A DNA stretch of 64,000 nucleotides from Brevibacterium jeotgali (GCF_900169175.1 NZ_FXZM01000010.1:62001-126000); one strand, 5' to 3'. Shown: positions 1-8,486, counted from the stretch's first letter. A program made the numbers and translations. The notes: a model not told the origin generated them from the letters alone.

Positions 1-2
1 TG

Positions 3-989
3 GCGGAGGCGGAGGTCGGTGACGACGTCTATGCCGAGGACCCGACGGTCAATGCTCTCGAAGCGCGCCTCGCAGAGATGTTCGGCCACGAGGCCGGCCT
101 GTTCTGCCCATCGGGATCCCTCACGAACATGCTGGGAGTCGCCGTCTCCGTGGGCCGTGGGCAGGAGCTCCTGGCGGAGTCCCGTGCACACGTGCTGCGC
201 TCGGAAGTGGGCGGCCACGGCGCGATCGCCGGCGTCACGAGCCGCACGTGGATCTCTCCCGACGGCACGCTGTGCGCCGACGACGCGATCGCCCTGGCGG
301 GAGACGCCCGCGGGTACAACCAGGTCGGGACCGCCCTCATCGCAGTGGAGAACACGCACAACTTCTCCGGGGGGCGCGTCGCGGACATCAGTGAGCTGCG
401 CAGACTCCGTGGGCTCACCGATGCTCGCGGCATCCGCACGCACATGGACGGTGCCCGCGTCGCCAACGCCATCGTCGCGTCCGGGACGTCGTTCGCGGAT
501 CAGGGCGCGGTGGTGGACACGATGAGCGTCTGCCTGTCGAAGGGGCTCGGGGCGCCGGTCGGCAGTGTGCTGACCGGTTCCGCCGGGCTCATCGAGGAGG
601 CTCGTTACCTGCGCAAGCGCTATGGGGGCGGGATGCGCCAGGCCGGTATCCTCGCGGCCGCGGGCATCCACGCGCTCGACCATCATCTGGACCGACTCGC
701 CGATGATCATGCGCACGCCGCGCTCATCGCGCAGGAGGTCGCCGCAGCGGTCCCCGCCTTCGTCGATCTCGGGGCCGTCGAGACGAACATCGTCCTGCTG
801 CGCACGGGTGCTGCGGGCGTATCAGCCGACGACTTCGCGCGGTCGGCCGAGCTCCGCGGCGTGCGCATCATCGCGATGAACCAGGACGAATGCCGTCTCG
901 TCACCCACTTGGACGTCACCGAGGAGCAGGCGCGCGACACCGCACGCATCCTCGCAGAGCTCGCCGAAGAGTCCGCGGGCGCAGCCTGA
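3..989 (+). CDS. Threonine aldolase family PLP enzyme (5' end outside window)
   Basis: The reading frame is open from base 3, so the start lies upstream of the window. Products of this beta-eliminating lyase family cleave L-threonine or L-allo-threonine to glycine and acetaldehyde in the cytoplasm. The frame begins with GDDVYAEDPTVNALE, typical of the family N-terminus, followed by FCPSGSLTNM. HMDGAR near base 442 supplies the Asp that contacts the PLP ring nitrogen, and SVCLSKGLGAPVGS places the Schiff-base lysine at bases 540-542. About 329 residues are visible, so only a short N-terminal piece is missing. It runs toward pknL with 93 bp between the two stop codons and shows no functional link to it. 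Substrate stereo-preference cannot be read from sequence. Confidence 0.9.
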   Translation, partial: AEAEVGDDVYAEDPTVNALEARLAEMFGHEAGLFCPSGSLTNMLGVAVSVGRGQELLAESRAHVLRSEVGGHGAIAGVTSRTWISPDGTLCADDAIALAGDARGYNQVGTALIAVENTHNFSGGRVADISELRRLRGLTDARGIRTHMDGARVANAIVASGTSFADQGAVVDTMSVCLSKGLGAPVGSVLTGSAGLIEEARYLRKRYGGGMRQAGILAAAGIHALDHHLDRLADDHAHAALIAQEVAAAVPAFVDLGAVETNIVLLRTGAAGVSADDFARSAELRGVRIIAMNQDECRLVTHLDVTEEQARDTARILAELAEESAGAA

Positions 990-1082
990 CCGACATTCTT
1001 CGGCGCGCGTCGCCAGTCGCCGCCCTCAGCCGGAGACTCGCTGTCCGCGAACCGCCAGTCGTCGGTCGTCGGTCGAGGACGA

Positions 1083-3047
1083 TCAGTCGTCGTTCGAGTC
1101 GGACTCGTCCGAGTCCGGTGAACTCGACCCGTCGGACTCCGAATCGTCCTCGGCTGATCCGTCACCCGATGATCCGTCTGCTGACTCTCTGCCCTTCGAC
1201 ACCGTCAGCATGACGAGTGCCCCGTCGTCCGAGTCCTGGCCGCCGTCGGGGGACTGCGAGATGACCTTGCCCTTCGCGACGTCGTCGGAGTACTCGTCGT
1301 CGCGGGAGATCCGGAAGCCTTCGCGGGCGAGGTTCCCGAACGCCGTGTCGTAGTCGAGCCCGGTCACGATGGGGACGGAGACGGGCTCGACGCCCTTCGA
1401 GATGACGAGGTCGACCGGTGTGCCCTTCGCCGCCGTTTCGCCGCCGGGCGTGCCCTGGCTCACCACAGCGTCCTCCGGTGCGTCGTCGGAGAACTCGCGT
1501 GTGATCTTGCCGAGCACCATGCCCGCTGACTCGAGGGTCGTCCGCGCATCCGCCTCCGCAGACCCGGTGACGTCCGGGACCGTGAAGAGCTCTTCGCCCT
1601 GCGACACGGTGACCGTGACGACCGACCCGCGGTCGAGTTCGGTTCCCGCTCCCGGGTCCACATCGAGGATGCGACCTTCGGGAATCGTGTCGCTGTGGCC
1701 GTCGGCGGTTTCGGCACGCAGGCCTGCATCCTCGACGAGACTGATGAACTCCTCGGGGTCCTGCCCGGCGGTGACGTCCGGCACCACCGTCGCGCGGTCC
1801 GTCAGGGCGACTGCCGCACCGACCGTGAGGAGCGCGGTGACGAGGACCGCGACCAGCCCCAGCAGCACGCCGCGACGCCGTCGCCTCCGGCTGACGGACG
1901 CATCCGGGCCCGCCGCCGAGGTCCCGGCGACAGCCGCTGCCGTCGCTGGGACGCCGTCCTGCGAGGAATCGGTCACCGATGCCTCGGCCTCGTCTGTCTC
2001 TGCCGCCGCGCCTGCTGGCGCCCCGATCGACGGGTCATCCGCTGAGGACTCGTCGTCGAGGTAGGGGATCTCGTCGGTTCCCGCGCCGGTGCGGACAGGA
2101 GCGGAATCGGCGCCGGGCCCCAGGATCGTCGCGGTCGGCACCAGGAGCGGACGGGTGGCGAAGGCCGGGTCGTCCAGAGCCTCTTCGTGGTCGAGGTCCA
2201 GCTCCTCGTCCGTCAGGGCGGCTCGTGCCTCCGCGGCCGCTTCGCGCAGCGCCGTCGCGGTCTGGGGGCGGTCCTCCGGGTCGCGGGAGGTCGCCCACAG
2301 CACCAGAGCATCGAAGCGCGGGCTGAGCCCGGGGCGTTCGTCCGACGGTGGCGGCACATCGTCGTGGACGTGGCGGTAGGCGACCTGGATGGCGACGTCG
2401 TCGGTGTACGGCTGGAAGCCGGTGAGCATCTCGTAGAGCATGATGCCGACGGTGTAGAGGTCGGTGCGGCCGTCCGCGCCGGTGCGGGTGACCAGCTCCG
2501 GTGCGACGTAGCCCACAGTGCCCATGAGCGTCTTCGTGGTGGTCGCCGCGCTCACGGCACGGGCGAGGCCGAAGTCCGCTAGTTTGATCTGACCGTCCGC
2601 TCCGAGCAGCACATTGTCCGGCTTGAGGTCGCGGTGGATCATCCCCGCGGAGTGGACCGCCTCGAGTCCCGCGAGGATCGCATCGAGCACGATGACGGCC
2701 TGTCGCGGTGTGAGGGTCCCCCGATGGCGGAGCTCCTTGCGCAGCGTGACATTGGGGAGGTACTCCATGACCAGGTACACCGAGTCGCCGTCGCGCCCTG
2801 TGTCATGCACTGCCACGAGGTTGGGATGGATGAGGGTCGCAGCGGACCGTGCCTCTCGCTGGAACCGCTCGACGAAACCCTCGTCGTCGAGCAGGTGGCG
2901 GTGCATGATCTTGAGCGCGACGACGCGATCCAGTCGCAGGTCCGTGCCCTTGTAGACCATTGCCATGCCGCCGCGCGCGACGGCATCGTCGATCCGGTAC
3001 CTGTCGTCCAGCACCTGACCGATCAGCGGATCGGTGAGCGTGGTCAT
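1083..3047 (-). CDS. pknL: PASTA-domain Ser/Thr protein kinase, PknL-type
   Basis: A 654-residue membrane kinase that phosphorylates proteins on Ser/Thr and probably senses peptidoglycan fragments. The cytoplasmic kinase domain (about 17-275) has the ATP lysine K46 in VALKIM, HRDLKPDN at 138-145, DFG at 158-160 and GTVGYVAPE. An Asp/Glu/Ala-rich juxtamembrane stretch, a run of arginines and one membrane helix (about 393-416) follow. Three extracellular PASTA repeats start near 421, 488 and 554, and the protein ends in a very acidic Ser/Asp tail. I chose ATG 3047 because it follows GGAGGGAGG and forms an ATGA overlap with the transglycosylase gene upstream. The nearby Rv2175c-type gene and polyprenyl synthetase match the M. 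tuberculosis pknL neighbourhood, which supports the name over PknB. Confidence 0.92.
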   Translation of the reverse strand: MTTLTDPLIGQVLDDRYRIDDAVARGGMAMVYKGTDLRLDRVVALKIMHRHLLDDEGFVERFQREARSAATLIHPNLVAVHDTGRDGDSVYLVMEYLPNVTLRKELRHRGTLTPRQAVIVLDAILAGLEAVHSAGMIHRDLKPDNVLLGADGQIKLADFGLARAVSAATTTKTLMGTVGYVAPELVTRTGADGRTDLYTVGIMLYEMLTGFQPYTDDVAIQVAYRHVHDDVPPPSDERPGLSPRFDALVLWATSRDPEDRPQTATALREAAAEARAALTDEELDLDHEEALDDPAFATRPLLVPTATILGPGADSAPVRTGAGTDEIPYLDDESSADDPSIGAPAGAAAETDEAEASVTDSSQDGVPATAAAVAGTSAAGPDASVSRRRRRRGVLLGLVAVLVTALLTVGAAVALTDRATVVPDVTAGQDPEEFISLVEDAGLRAETADGHSDTIPEGRILDVDPGAGTELDRGSVVTVTVSQGEELFTVPDVTGSAEADARTTLESAGMVLGKITREFSDDAPEDAVVSQGTPGGETAAKGTPVDLVISKGVEPVSVPIVTGLDYDTAFGNLAREGFRISRDDEYSDDVAKGKVISQSPDGGQDSDDGALVMLTVSKGRESADGSSGDGSAEDDSESDGSSSPDSDESDSNDD

Positions 3048-4120
3048 CGTCCTCCCTCCGCTCGGGACCGGTCGGCCAGGATCTGCACATTCGCCGCGAA
3101 CCTCTGTGCGTCGCGGTACGGCCCGTGCGTCCTGACGGAGGTGAGCCCCTGGTAGTAGCCGTGGAGTGCTTCTGTCTGAGTCTGCGCGCGCTCGACGAGC
3201 GATGCGAGGATCGTCACGCCCGCGGTCACATTGTCTGCGGGATCGAGCACATCGAGCGTGCGGCCGATCGTGTGCGCGGCACAATGCACGGCGTGAGGGG
3301 TCGTCTGCATGATCCCGATCGCGTTCCCAGGACTCACGACGGCATGGTTGAAGCCGCTCTCCGTCTGCGCGACGGCGAGTGCGAGGTGCGGGTCGAAGCC
3401 CTGCTCTCGCGCGAGCCGGTCGACGAGTGCACGTGCTGCCCTGCGGGACGGGACGGCGCGCGCTGAGAGACTGCGTCGATTGATGCGCGCCGCCTGGACG
3501 GTGTCGTCGGGATGGCCCTCTGCGGGTGCCGACAGGGTGGGGAGGTCCTGTGCGTCGATCCGCGGCCGGGCACTCATCGCGCCGGTGCCGGACAGGTTGA
3601 GCAGCTCTCCCTCCACGAGGAGCTGTGAGGTCCCCATGGCGTTCGCGCGCTGCAGATCCGCTGGACTGCGGCGGTGCCGCGCGGCGATCGACTGGAGCGT
3701 GTCCCCGGGGCGTGCGCGGTCGGTGGCCGGCCCGTCGGTCACCTGGCGTTCGGGCAGGGAGACGATCTGACCGGGTCGCAGGTGGGGCCGTCGCGACAGG
3801 CCGTTCAGATCGACGAGCGCCGGGACGGACACGCCGAAACGTGCCGCGACGCTCACCAGGTCATCGCCCTTGCGGACCCGATAGGTGCGGCCGCCGTGGG
3901 CGACCGGCACGGACTCCGAAGCGGTCCCGGAGGTGAAGCCCGGTGCAGTGGTGACGTCGATGGGGAGCGCGGGTGCGTGGTCGGATTCCGGGGGGAGGGG
4001 CGCGTCCGCCGGAGAGGACAGCAGCGCGGAGACCGTGAAGGGGTCCGGCGCGGCGGAAGTCCGCGCGCGATCCCGGCGGCTCGCGGTGGGCGCGGGGTGC
4101 TCCGTCGACAATGTCATCAT
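3044..4120 (-). CDS. LysM and lytic transglycosylase (SLT) domain protein
   Basis: A 358-residue protein predicted to bind and cleave peptidoglycan glycan strands. Two LysM modules lie at about 79-123 and 134-176; each has the pattern of a GD(D/T)L element followed by LxPGQ or a similar turn. The C-terminal Slt-type domain (about 225-345) holds the catalytic glutamate E254 in AQTESGFNHAVVSPGNAIGI and the later GYYQG motif. No signal peptide or membrane helix is evident at the N-terminus, which is Pro/Ala/Ser-rich and probably disordered, so the export route is unclear. The start is followed by a second ATG; AGGA lies just upstream. The stop overlaps the pknL start by 4 nt, so the pair is probably translationally coupled and acts in the same wall process. 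Confidence 0.87.
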   Translation of the reverse strand: MMTLSTEHPAPTASRRDRARTSAAPDPFTVSALLSSPADAPLPPESDHAPALPIDVTTAPGFTSGTASESVPVAHGGRTYRVRKGDDLVSVAARFGVSVPALVDLNGLSRRPHLRPGQIVSLPERQVTDGPATDRARPGDTLQSIAARHRRSPADLQRANAMGTSQLLVEGELLNLSGTGAMSARPRIDAQDLPTLSAPAEGHPDDTVQAARINRRSLSARAVPSRRAARALVDRLAREQGFDPHLALAVAQTESGFNHAVVSPGNAIGIMQTTPHAVHCAAHTIGRTLDVLDPADNVTAGVTILASLVERAQTQTEALHGYYQGLTSVRTHGPYRDAQRFAANVQILADRSRAEGGR

Positions 4121-4261
4121 CCGTCCTGCAGGTGGTCCGGTGCTCTAGGGGGAAGTCGGCATCATGCAGACGGGGACAGCGTATCCAGGCTGGGCGGTGA
4201 TCCGGCGGCACCCGGCGGGCGTGTCGCGATGAGGGGGAGGCGGTGGGCCGCCCCGAGTCGT

Positions 4262-4267
4262 TAGGCT
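4262..4267 (+). promoter_or_regulatory. -10 element of a probable leaderless transcript
   Basis: TAGGCT lies 6 nt before the GTG at 4274. This TANNNT-N6/7-RTG layout is the usual one for actinobacterial leaderless genes, and there is no properly spaced Shine-Dalgarno sequence: the only G-rich run touches the start codon. Confidence 0.5.
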
Positions 4268-4273
4268 GGGGGA

Positions 4274-4630
4274 GTGAATGGATCAGAAGAACTCGTAGAC
4301 GCATGGTTGCCGCTTCCCGATATCGCCGAGCGGTCCGGACTGGGGATCTCGAAGGTGCGCAGATTCCTCGAGGACCGGGCCCTGGTCGGTGTGAGGCGGG
4401 GTGATCGCGATGTGTTCCAGGTTCCGGAGCTCTTCCTGGATGCGGACTCCATGCCGCTCAAGCACCTGCGCGGCACACTCACGACCCTGCTCGATGCGGG
4501 ATTCGACGAGGAGGCGGCGATCGCGTGGCTGTTCACCCCTGACGAATCGCTCCCCGGTCGGCCCATCGATCTGCTGCGGGCGGGGAACAAGGGCGAGGTC
4601 CGCAGGCGCGCGCAGGCCCTCGCTCTCTGA
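4274..4630 (+). CDS. Rv2175c-family winged-helix DNA-binding protein
   Basis: A 118-residue protein of the Rv2175c family, in M. tuberculosis a DNA-binding protein phosphorylated by PknL. The N-terminal helix-turn-helix (LPDIAERSGLGISKVRRFLE, about 14-33) is followed by a wing, then a family C-terminus with WLFTPDESL and an ending EVRRRAQALAL, both recognisable from Rv2175c. It starts with GTG and is probably leaderless. It is divergent from the transglycosylase-pknL pair and convergent with the polyprenyl synthetase. The M. tuberculosis protein is phosphorylated on a Thr in a short N-terminal extension; here the segment before the helix-turn-helix is only about 13 residues (MNGSEELVDAW...) and has a serine but no threonine. 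The DNA target is unknown. Confidence 0.85.
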   Translation: MNGSEELVDAWLPLPDIAERSGLGISKVRRFLEDRALVGVRRGDRDVFQVPELFLDADSMPLKHLRGTLTTLLDAGFDEEAAIAWLFTPDESLPGRPIDLLRAGNKGEVRRRAQALAL

Positions 4631-4634
4631 CCAG

Positions 4635-4666
4635 GCACTCGTCGACTGATCGGTCGACCGGAGTGC
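4635..4666. terminator. Bidirectional hairpin between convergent genes
   Basis: GCACTCGTCGAC pairs with GTCGAC, a 2-nt bulge, then GAGTGC, around a 6-nt loop. It fills most of the 59-bp gap between the Rv2175c-type gene and the polyprenyl synthetase, so it could stop transcription from both sides. There is no T tract. Confidence 0.5.
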
Positions 4667-4689
4667 GAGGCATGGCCCGCCCCGCCCGG

Positions 4690-5793
4690 TCAGCGGTGCC
4701 GCTGCGTCAGCGCATCGGCGAAGGCCTCCAGGACGGTCGCATCGTCATGCGCCACCCCCAGGCGCTTCAGCTCGTCCAGTGCAGCCAGAGCACGCGCCGT
4801 CTCGGCTTCGATGAGGCGCTCGAACGCGTCCTGTGCGCCGCAGTCCGTCATGATCGCAGTCATCCGTGCGACGTCATGCGCTGAGATGTCCTCCGCGCCG
4901 AGCCTCTCCTCGAACCACCGCGCCTCGGCCTCGGCGGCGCGATCGAGGACCTCTGCCACGAGGATCGTCCGCTTTCCCTGGACGAGGTCGTCGCCGGCCG
5001 GCTTGCCGGTGATACCCGGGTCGCCGTAGACGCCCAGGACGTCGTCCCGCATCTGGAACGCACGGCCCAGCGGGAGGCCGAAATCCGCGAGGGCGGCCCG
5101 CAGCGCGTCGCCGGCACCTGCAAGCGCTGCGCCCAGGACCAGGGGCTGGACGACCGTGTACTTCGCGGTCTTGTGGGTGAGGACCTCGTCCGCGCGCTCC
5201 CGCAGCTCCGCGCGCGTCGGGTGCGCTGCCTGGAGCTCGATGTCGAGGAACTGTCCCAGCATGACGTCCCGGCGCAGCGCGGCGTGCGCCTCCCGTGCCG
5301 CCGGAGCGTTGGCGAAGCCGGCGGAGTCGAACAGCTCTTCACTGAGCGCGAGGCAGAGGTCGCCGCCGATGATGGCCGCTCCCGTGCCGTACAGAACCGG
5401 GTCGCCGCTCATGCGCGAGCGCGCGTGGGCGGCGCGGAAGCCCGCGTGCATCGCCGGTCGTCCCCGGCGGGTCTCCGAATCGTCGATGATGTCGTCGTGG
5501 ACCAGCGCCGCGGCGTGCAGGAGCTCGACCGATCCGGCCGCCGCGGCGATCGCCTCGGCATCGCCTCCGCCGGCCAGTTCGTAGCCCCACCAGGTGAGGA
5601 CGGCGCGGACGCGCTTCCCGCCGGCGCTGAACATCCGCAGCGGATCCAGGAGCCGGTCCGCTACGGGAGAGATCTCCCGCAGCGTCGTCCCCGTGTGCTC
5701 GAGGAAGGCCCCGAGCGTCGCATCGACGCGGGCCCGCACCTCGGCGTCGGGAGTCAGTCTGCTGCCGTTGGCATCCGCGCGGATCGCGGTCAC
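4690..5793 (-). CDS. idsA: Polyprenyl diphosphate synthase
   Basis: A 367-residue trans-prenyltransferase that condenses isopentenyl diphosphate with allylic diphosphates in the cytoplasm to give long prenyl chains for quinones or carotenoids. The first aspartate-rich motif is HDDIIDD at about 99-105, followed by RRGRPAMH; the second is FQMRDDVLGVYGD at about 246-258, followed by GKPAGDDLVQGKRT. Small residues just before the first motif are compatible with products of C20 or more, but chain length cannot be fixed from this. The GTG start overlaps the lipoprotein stop as GTGA, implying coupled translation. An idsA-type gene near pknL is also seen in mycobacteria. The symbol is by analogy and the exact paralogue is uncertain. 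Confidence 0.85.
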   Translation of the reverse strand: MTAIRADANGSRLTPDAEVRARVDATLGAFLEHTGTTLREISPVADRLLDPLRMFSAGGKRVRAVLTWWGYELAGGGDAEAIAAAAGSVELLHAAALVHDDIIDDSETRRGRPAMHAGFRAAHARSRMSGDPVLYGTGAAIIGGDLCLALSEELFDSAGFANAPAAREAHAALRRDVMLGQFLDIELQAAHPTRAELRERADEVLTHKTAKYTVVQPLVLGAALAGAGDALRAALADFGLPLGRAFQMRDDVLGVYGDPGITGKPAGDDLVQGKRTILVAEVLDRAAEAEARWFEERLGAEDISAHDVARMTAIMTDCGAQDAFERLIEAETARALAALDELKRLGVAHDDATVLEAFADALTQRHR

Positions 5794-6329
5794 GGAAGGA
5801 CTCTCCCACCGACGGACACGAGCAGGCCGTCTTCGCCGTCAGGATCCGGCGCGATGCTCACAGCGACGGTCTGGCCCGCGTCATCGGAGTGGTAGGACTG
5901 CGAGGTGACTCCGCCGTCGGACGACGGGTCGCCCACGGGCTCGAAGTCGGCGTCCTCGAAGTGGTCGCTGTAGAAGTCGAGCACATCGTCCTCCGATGAG
6001 GTGGTGCGCATCGTGAGGTTCGCGGCGACGGGCTGCCCGTCCGCGGCCGGTTCGACGGATGAGAGGACCACCTCGGAATCGGGCAGCGGGGGGATCACGG
6101 AGGGGAATCCGTCGATGACCGCACCGCTCGTGGCCTGCACATCCGGTCCGGTGGGGGTCTCCGTCACGTCCGGTGCGTCCGTGCCCGGGCCGGTGGCGGA
6201 TTCCTCTGCGGACGGAGCGGATTCTGTCGGAGGAGAACCGTCACCGTCGGCTTCAGGGGCGGAGCAGCCGGCGAACGCGAGTGCGGCGGCCGTGCAGACG
6301 AGCACGGTCCGGGGGGAGCGGAGTACCAT
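5790..6329 (-). CDS. Predicted lipoprotein of unknown function
   Basis: A 179-residue protein I do not recognise. The N-terminus is a clear lipoprotein signal: basic start, hydrophobic VLVCTAAALAFA, then the lipobox LAFAGC with the lipidated cysteine at position 21. A Ser/Glu/Thr/Pro-rich linker (about 24-65) leads to a compact domain (about 70-179) of alternating strands. It contains a DVLDFYSDHFEDADFEPVG segment that resembles small secreted domains found in other lipoproteins, but I cannot assign a family. Its GTGA overlap with the polyprenyl synthetase gene says the two are co-transcribed, though a shared job is not evident. Transcription is probably leaderless from TACTCT at 6337-6342. 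Confidence 0.75.
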   Translation of the reverse strand: MVLRSPRTVLVCTAAALAFAGCSAPEADGDGSPPTESAPSAEESATGPGTDAPDVTETPTGPDVQATSGAVIDGFPSVIPPLPDSEVVLSSVEPAADGQPVAANLTMRTTSSEDDVLDFYSDHFEDADFEPVGDPSSDGGVTSQSYHSDDAGQTVAVSIAPDPDGEDGLLVSVGGRVLP

Positions 6330-6336
6330 GCTGACC

Positions 6337-6342
6337 AGAGTA
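6337..6342 (-). promoter_or_regulatory. -10 element for the lipoprotein-idsA operon
   Basis: On the minus strand TACTCT is followed by 7 nt (GGTCAGC) and the ATG at 6329. The same TACTCTGGTC string precedes the spermidine-synthase-like gene at 42676-42681. Confidence 0.5.
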
Positions 6343-6352
6343 CCGCGCGGGG

Positions 6353-7633
6353 GTGGATGTGAGTCGAAAGCAGCTTGCCCGGGGCGGGGGCGACCTCGAC
6401 CGACTGGGCACGGACGATACCGGGTGTGTGATCCTCCACATCGACATGGACGCGTTCTTCGTGGGCGTCGAACTGCTCAGCCGTCCTGAACTGCGGGGCC
6501 GTCCGGTGGTCGTCGGCGGCAGCGGAGGTCGCGGAGTGGTGGTGTCCGCGAGCTACGAGGCGCGGGCGTACGGAGTGCACGCAGCGATGCCTGTGGGCAG
6601 GGCGATGACGCTGTGCCCGCAGGCGATCCTCATCCCTCCGTCCAGAGGGCTGTACAGCGCATACTCGAAGCAGGTGTTCGACATCGTGGCCCGGGTGACC
6701 GACGAATACGTCCGGGTGGGCATCGACGAGGGGTACGTCGATGTGACGTCGGCGGTGCGTCGGTTGGGTTCGCCCGGCCGCATCGCCCAGGGGCTTCGGG
6801 CGGCGGTCCGGGCGGAGACCGGACTCGTGGCATCCATCGGAGCGGCATCGACGAAGGTCGTGGCGAAGCTCGCCTCGGCCCGCGCGAAGCCCGACGGGCT
6901 GCTGGTCGTGCCCGTGGACAGAGTGGCGGACTTCCTCCGGCCCATGCCCGTCGAAGCTCTGCCGGGGGTGGGGCAGAGCACGCAGAGCGGCTTCGCGCGG
7001 TATGGTCTCCGCACGATCGCGGACCTGGCCGACGCGGACGAGGCATGGGTCGCGAGGACGTTCGGTGCGCACGGCAGGACGCTGCGCGACTTCGCTCACG
7101 GCATCGACGCCCGTCCGCTCCACAGCGAGCCGAAGGATCACTCCGTGAGCGCCGAGCGGACCTTCGGCGACGACGTGTGGGACGCGGACGTGCTGGAGAC
7201 CGAACTGCTCCGCCTCTGCGACGACGTGGCCGCCCGACTCCGGAAAGAGGGGGCGACTGCCCGCGGGGCAGGGCTGAAGTACCGACTGGCGGACTTCACC
7301 ACATTCAGTCGATCGGTGACGCTGCCCGTGCCGAGCGACCTCCCGCACGACCTGCGCGCGGCACTGCTGGTCCCGCTGCGCCGGCTGCGCGCCGATCATC
7401 GAGCGGGCGTGAGACTGCTGGGCGTGCGTGCGCACGGACTCGCGGACCGTGCCGCCTCCGGACGGCAGGCGTCCCTGTTCGAGGTCGACGATTCGGGGGA
7501 GTCGATCGAGGGCGACGGATCGACAGGTGACTCTGCGGCGGGGGCGAGTGAGGCCCAGCGCGCACTCGACGAGGTGAGGAGCCGCTTCGGCGGAGACTCG
7601 ATCACCTCGGCTTCGCTCCTGCGGAGAGGATGA
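6353..7633 (+). CDS. dinB: DNA polymerase IV (Y family)
   Basis: A 426-residue translesion DNA polymerase that copies past damaged bases with low fidelity. The palm motif ILHIDMDAFF gives metal ligands D31 and D33, IDEGYVDV gives D125/E126 (the family usually has SIDEAYLDV), and SASYEARAYGV supplies the steric and triphosphate-binding residues. Helix-hairpin-helix and little-finger regions follow, and QASLF at about 372-376 fits a sliding-clamp binding motif, after which a Ser/Asp-rich tail continues. The start is uncertain: GTGs at 6353, 6359 and 6428 are all in frame, none has a good ribosome site, and most homologues begin close to the ILHIDMD motif, so GTG 6428 is a serious alternative. 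It diverges from the lipoprotein gene with only 23 bp between. Confidence 0.93.
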   Translation: MDVSRKQLARGGGDLDRLGTDDTGCVILHIDMDAFFVGVELLSRPELRGRPVVVGGSGGRGVVVSASYEARAYGVHAAMPVGRAMTLCPQAILIPPSRGLYSAYSKQVFDIVARVTDEYVRVGIDEGYVDVTSAVRRLGSPGRIAQGLRAAVRAETGLVASIGAASTKVVAKLASARAKPDGLLVVPVDRVADFLRPMPVEALPGVGQSTQSGFARYGLRTIADLADADEAWVARTFGAHGRTLRDFAHGIDARPLHSEPKDHSVSAERTFGDDVWDADVLETELLRLCDDVAARLRKEGATARGAGLKYRLADFTTFSRSVTLPVPSDLPHDLRAALLVPLRRLRADHRAGVRLLGVRAHGLADRAASGRQASLFEVDDSGESIEGDGSTGDSAAGASEAQRALDEVRSRFGGDSITSASLLRRG

Positions 7634-7750
7634 CGGCTGGGCGATTTCCCAGGTTGGCGACTATCATAGGAGGAGTACCGCGGCGCCTCGCGGAATCACT
7701 CCGCTCCGCGTCAGCGGACACCGCGCAGAACACGAATCGAGGAGATCGGG

Positions 7751-8152
7751 ATGGCTCTCTCAGACCACGAGCAGCAGCTGCTGGACCAGCTCGAACAGCA
7801 GCTGAGGGAAGACCCCAGTTTCACCCGCAGCATCTCCGAGGATCAGCCTGTGGGGCCGGGGGACGGATTGTCCGCTACCCGCGTCGTCATCGGTGTCGTG
7901 GGTGTGGTCATCGGCCTGGCCATCGTGCTCGGAGCGATCTGGTCCGGCATCTGGCCACTCGGTGTGCTCGGCTTCGCAGTCATGGTGGGCGGCGGCTTCT
8001 GGGCGCTGTCTTCGGGCAGGGCACCCAAGACCGATGCCCCGTCGTCACGTCCGACCGGTTCGCCCGGACCGTCGACTGCACAGAACCGGAAGCCGTCCGG
8101 CTTCATGGATCGGATGGAAGATCGCTGGGACAAGCGCCGCGGCGGACAGTGA
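7751..8152 (+). CDS. DUF3040 family membrane protein
   Basis: A 133-residue protein of the actinobacterial DUF3040 family, recognised by its opening MALSDHEQQLLDQLEQQL and the following DPSF. Two adjacent membrane helices (about 40-61 and 64-82) are followed by a Ser/Pro-rich basic tail. The start ATG has GAGGAG about 7 nt upstream. In mycobacteria a DUF3040 gene also lies just ahead of mraZ, so its position by the dcw cluster is conserved, but no function is established. The 117 bp before it contain TATCAT (7662-7667) as a possible -10 and a weak inverted repeat CGCGGA/TCCGCG (7689-7710). Confidence 0.85.
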   Translation: MALSDHEQQLLDQLEQQLREDPSFTRSISEDQPVGPGDGLSATRVVIGVVGVVIGLAIVLGAIWSGIWPLGVLGFAVMVGGGFWALSSGRAPKTDAPSSRPTGSPGPSTAQNRKPSGFMDRMEDRWDKRRGGQ

Positions 8153-8235
8153 TCTTCCCCACGGCTCACAGGCGATCGTGACTCCGTTCGATCATCGACG
8201 GCGAGCAGTTGCAATGAACTGACACCCAGGGGCCC

Positions 8236-8254
8236 GGGCGGCGCAATCGCCCGT
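8236..8254 (+). terminator. Hairpin downstream of the DUF3040 gene
   Basis: CGGGCG, 7-nt loop, CGCCCG, 83 nt after the DUF3040 stop, without a T tract. It is the first stable stem in the 358-bp convergent gap 8153-8510, which has no gene. Confidence 0.35.
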
Positions 8255-8341
8255 CACCCGCCGTGCGCTCACCGCAGAGTGGCACGTACCCGGGGCTCGA
8301 GGTGCCCATTCCCCGCGCTCCACCGTCCTCAACCATCCGTC

Positions 8342-8420
8342 CTTCACACACCGGGGCGCGTGAAGAATATGCCGACCCCGCGCCCGTCCGGTGCCATCTG
8401 CCCTTCACACGCCGGGGTGC
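8342..8420. repeat. Two imperfect copies of CTTCACACRCCGGGGYG
   Basis: Copies start at 8342 and 8403 (61 bp apart) on the plus strand of the noncoding gap. The first copy also closes an inverted repeat, CTTCAC ... GTGAAG (8342-8365), with a 12-nt loop. The purpose is unknown. Confidence 0.4.
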
Positions 8421-8424
8421 ACCG

Positions 8425-8486
8425 CTCGTCGTCTCGCACGACGAGGACCGACGGATCCTCCGGCCTCCGGGGTCCGAGGATCCGTC
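8425..8486. terminator. Tandem hairpins between convergent DUF3040 and transglutaminase genes
   Basis: Hairpin one is CTCGTCGT, 5-nt loop, ACGACGAG (8425-8445). Hairpin two is GACGGATCCTC, 15-nt loop, GAGGATCCGTC (8450-8486), an 11-bp perfect stem. A third small stem GTCAG/CTGAC (8484-8495) abuts. They sit 25 bp past the end of the leftward transglutaminase gene and probably terminate it. Confidence 0.55.
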
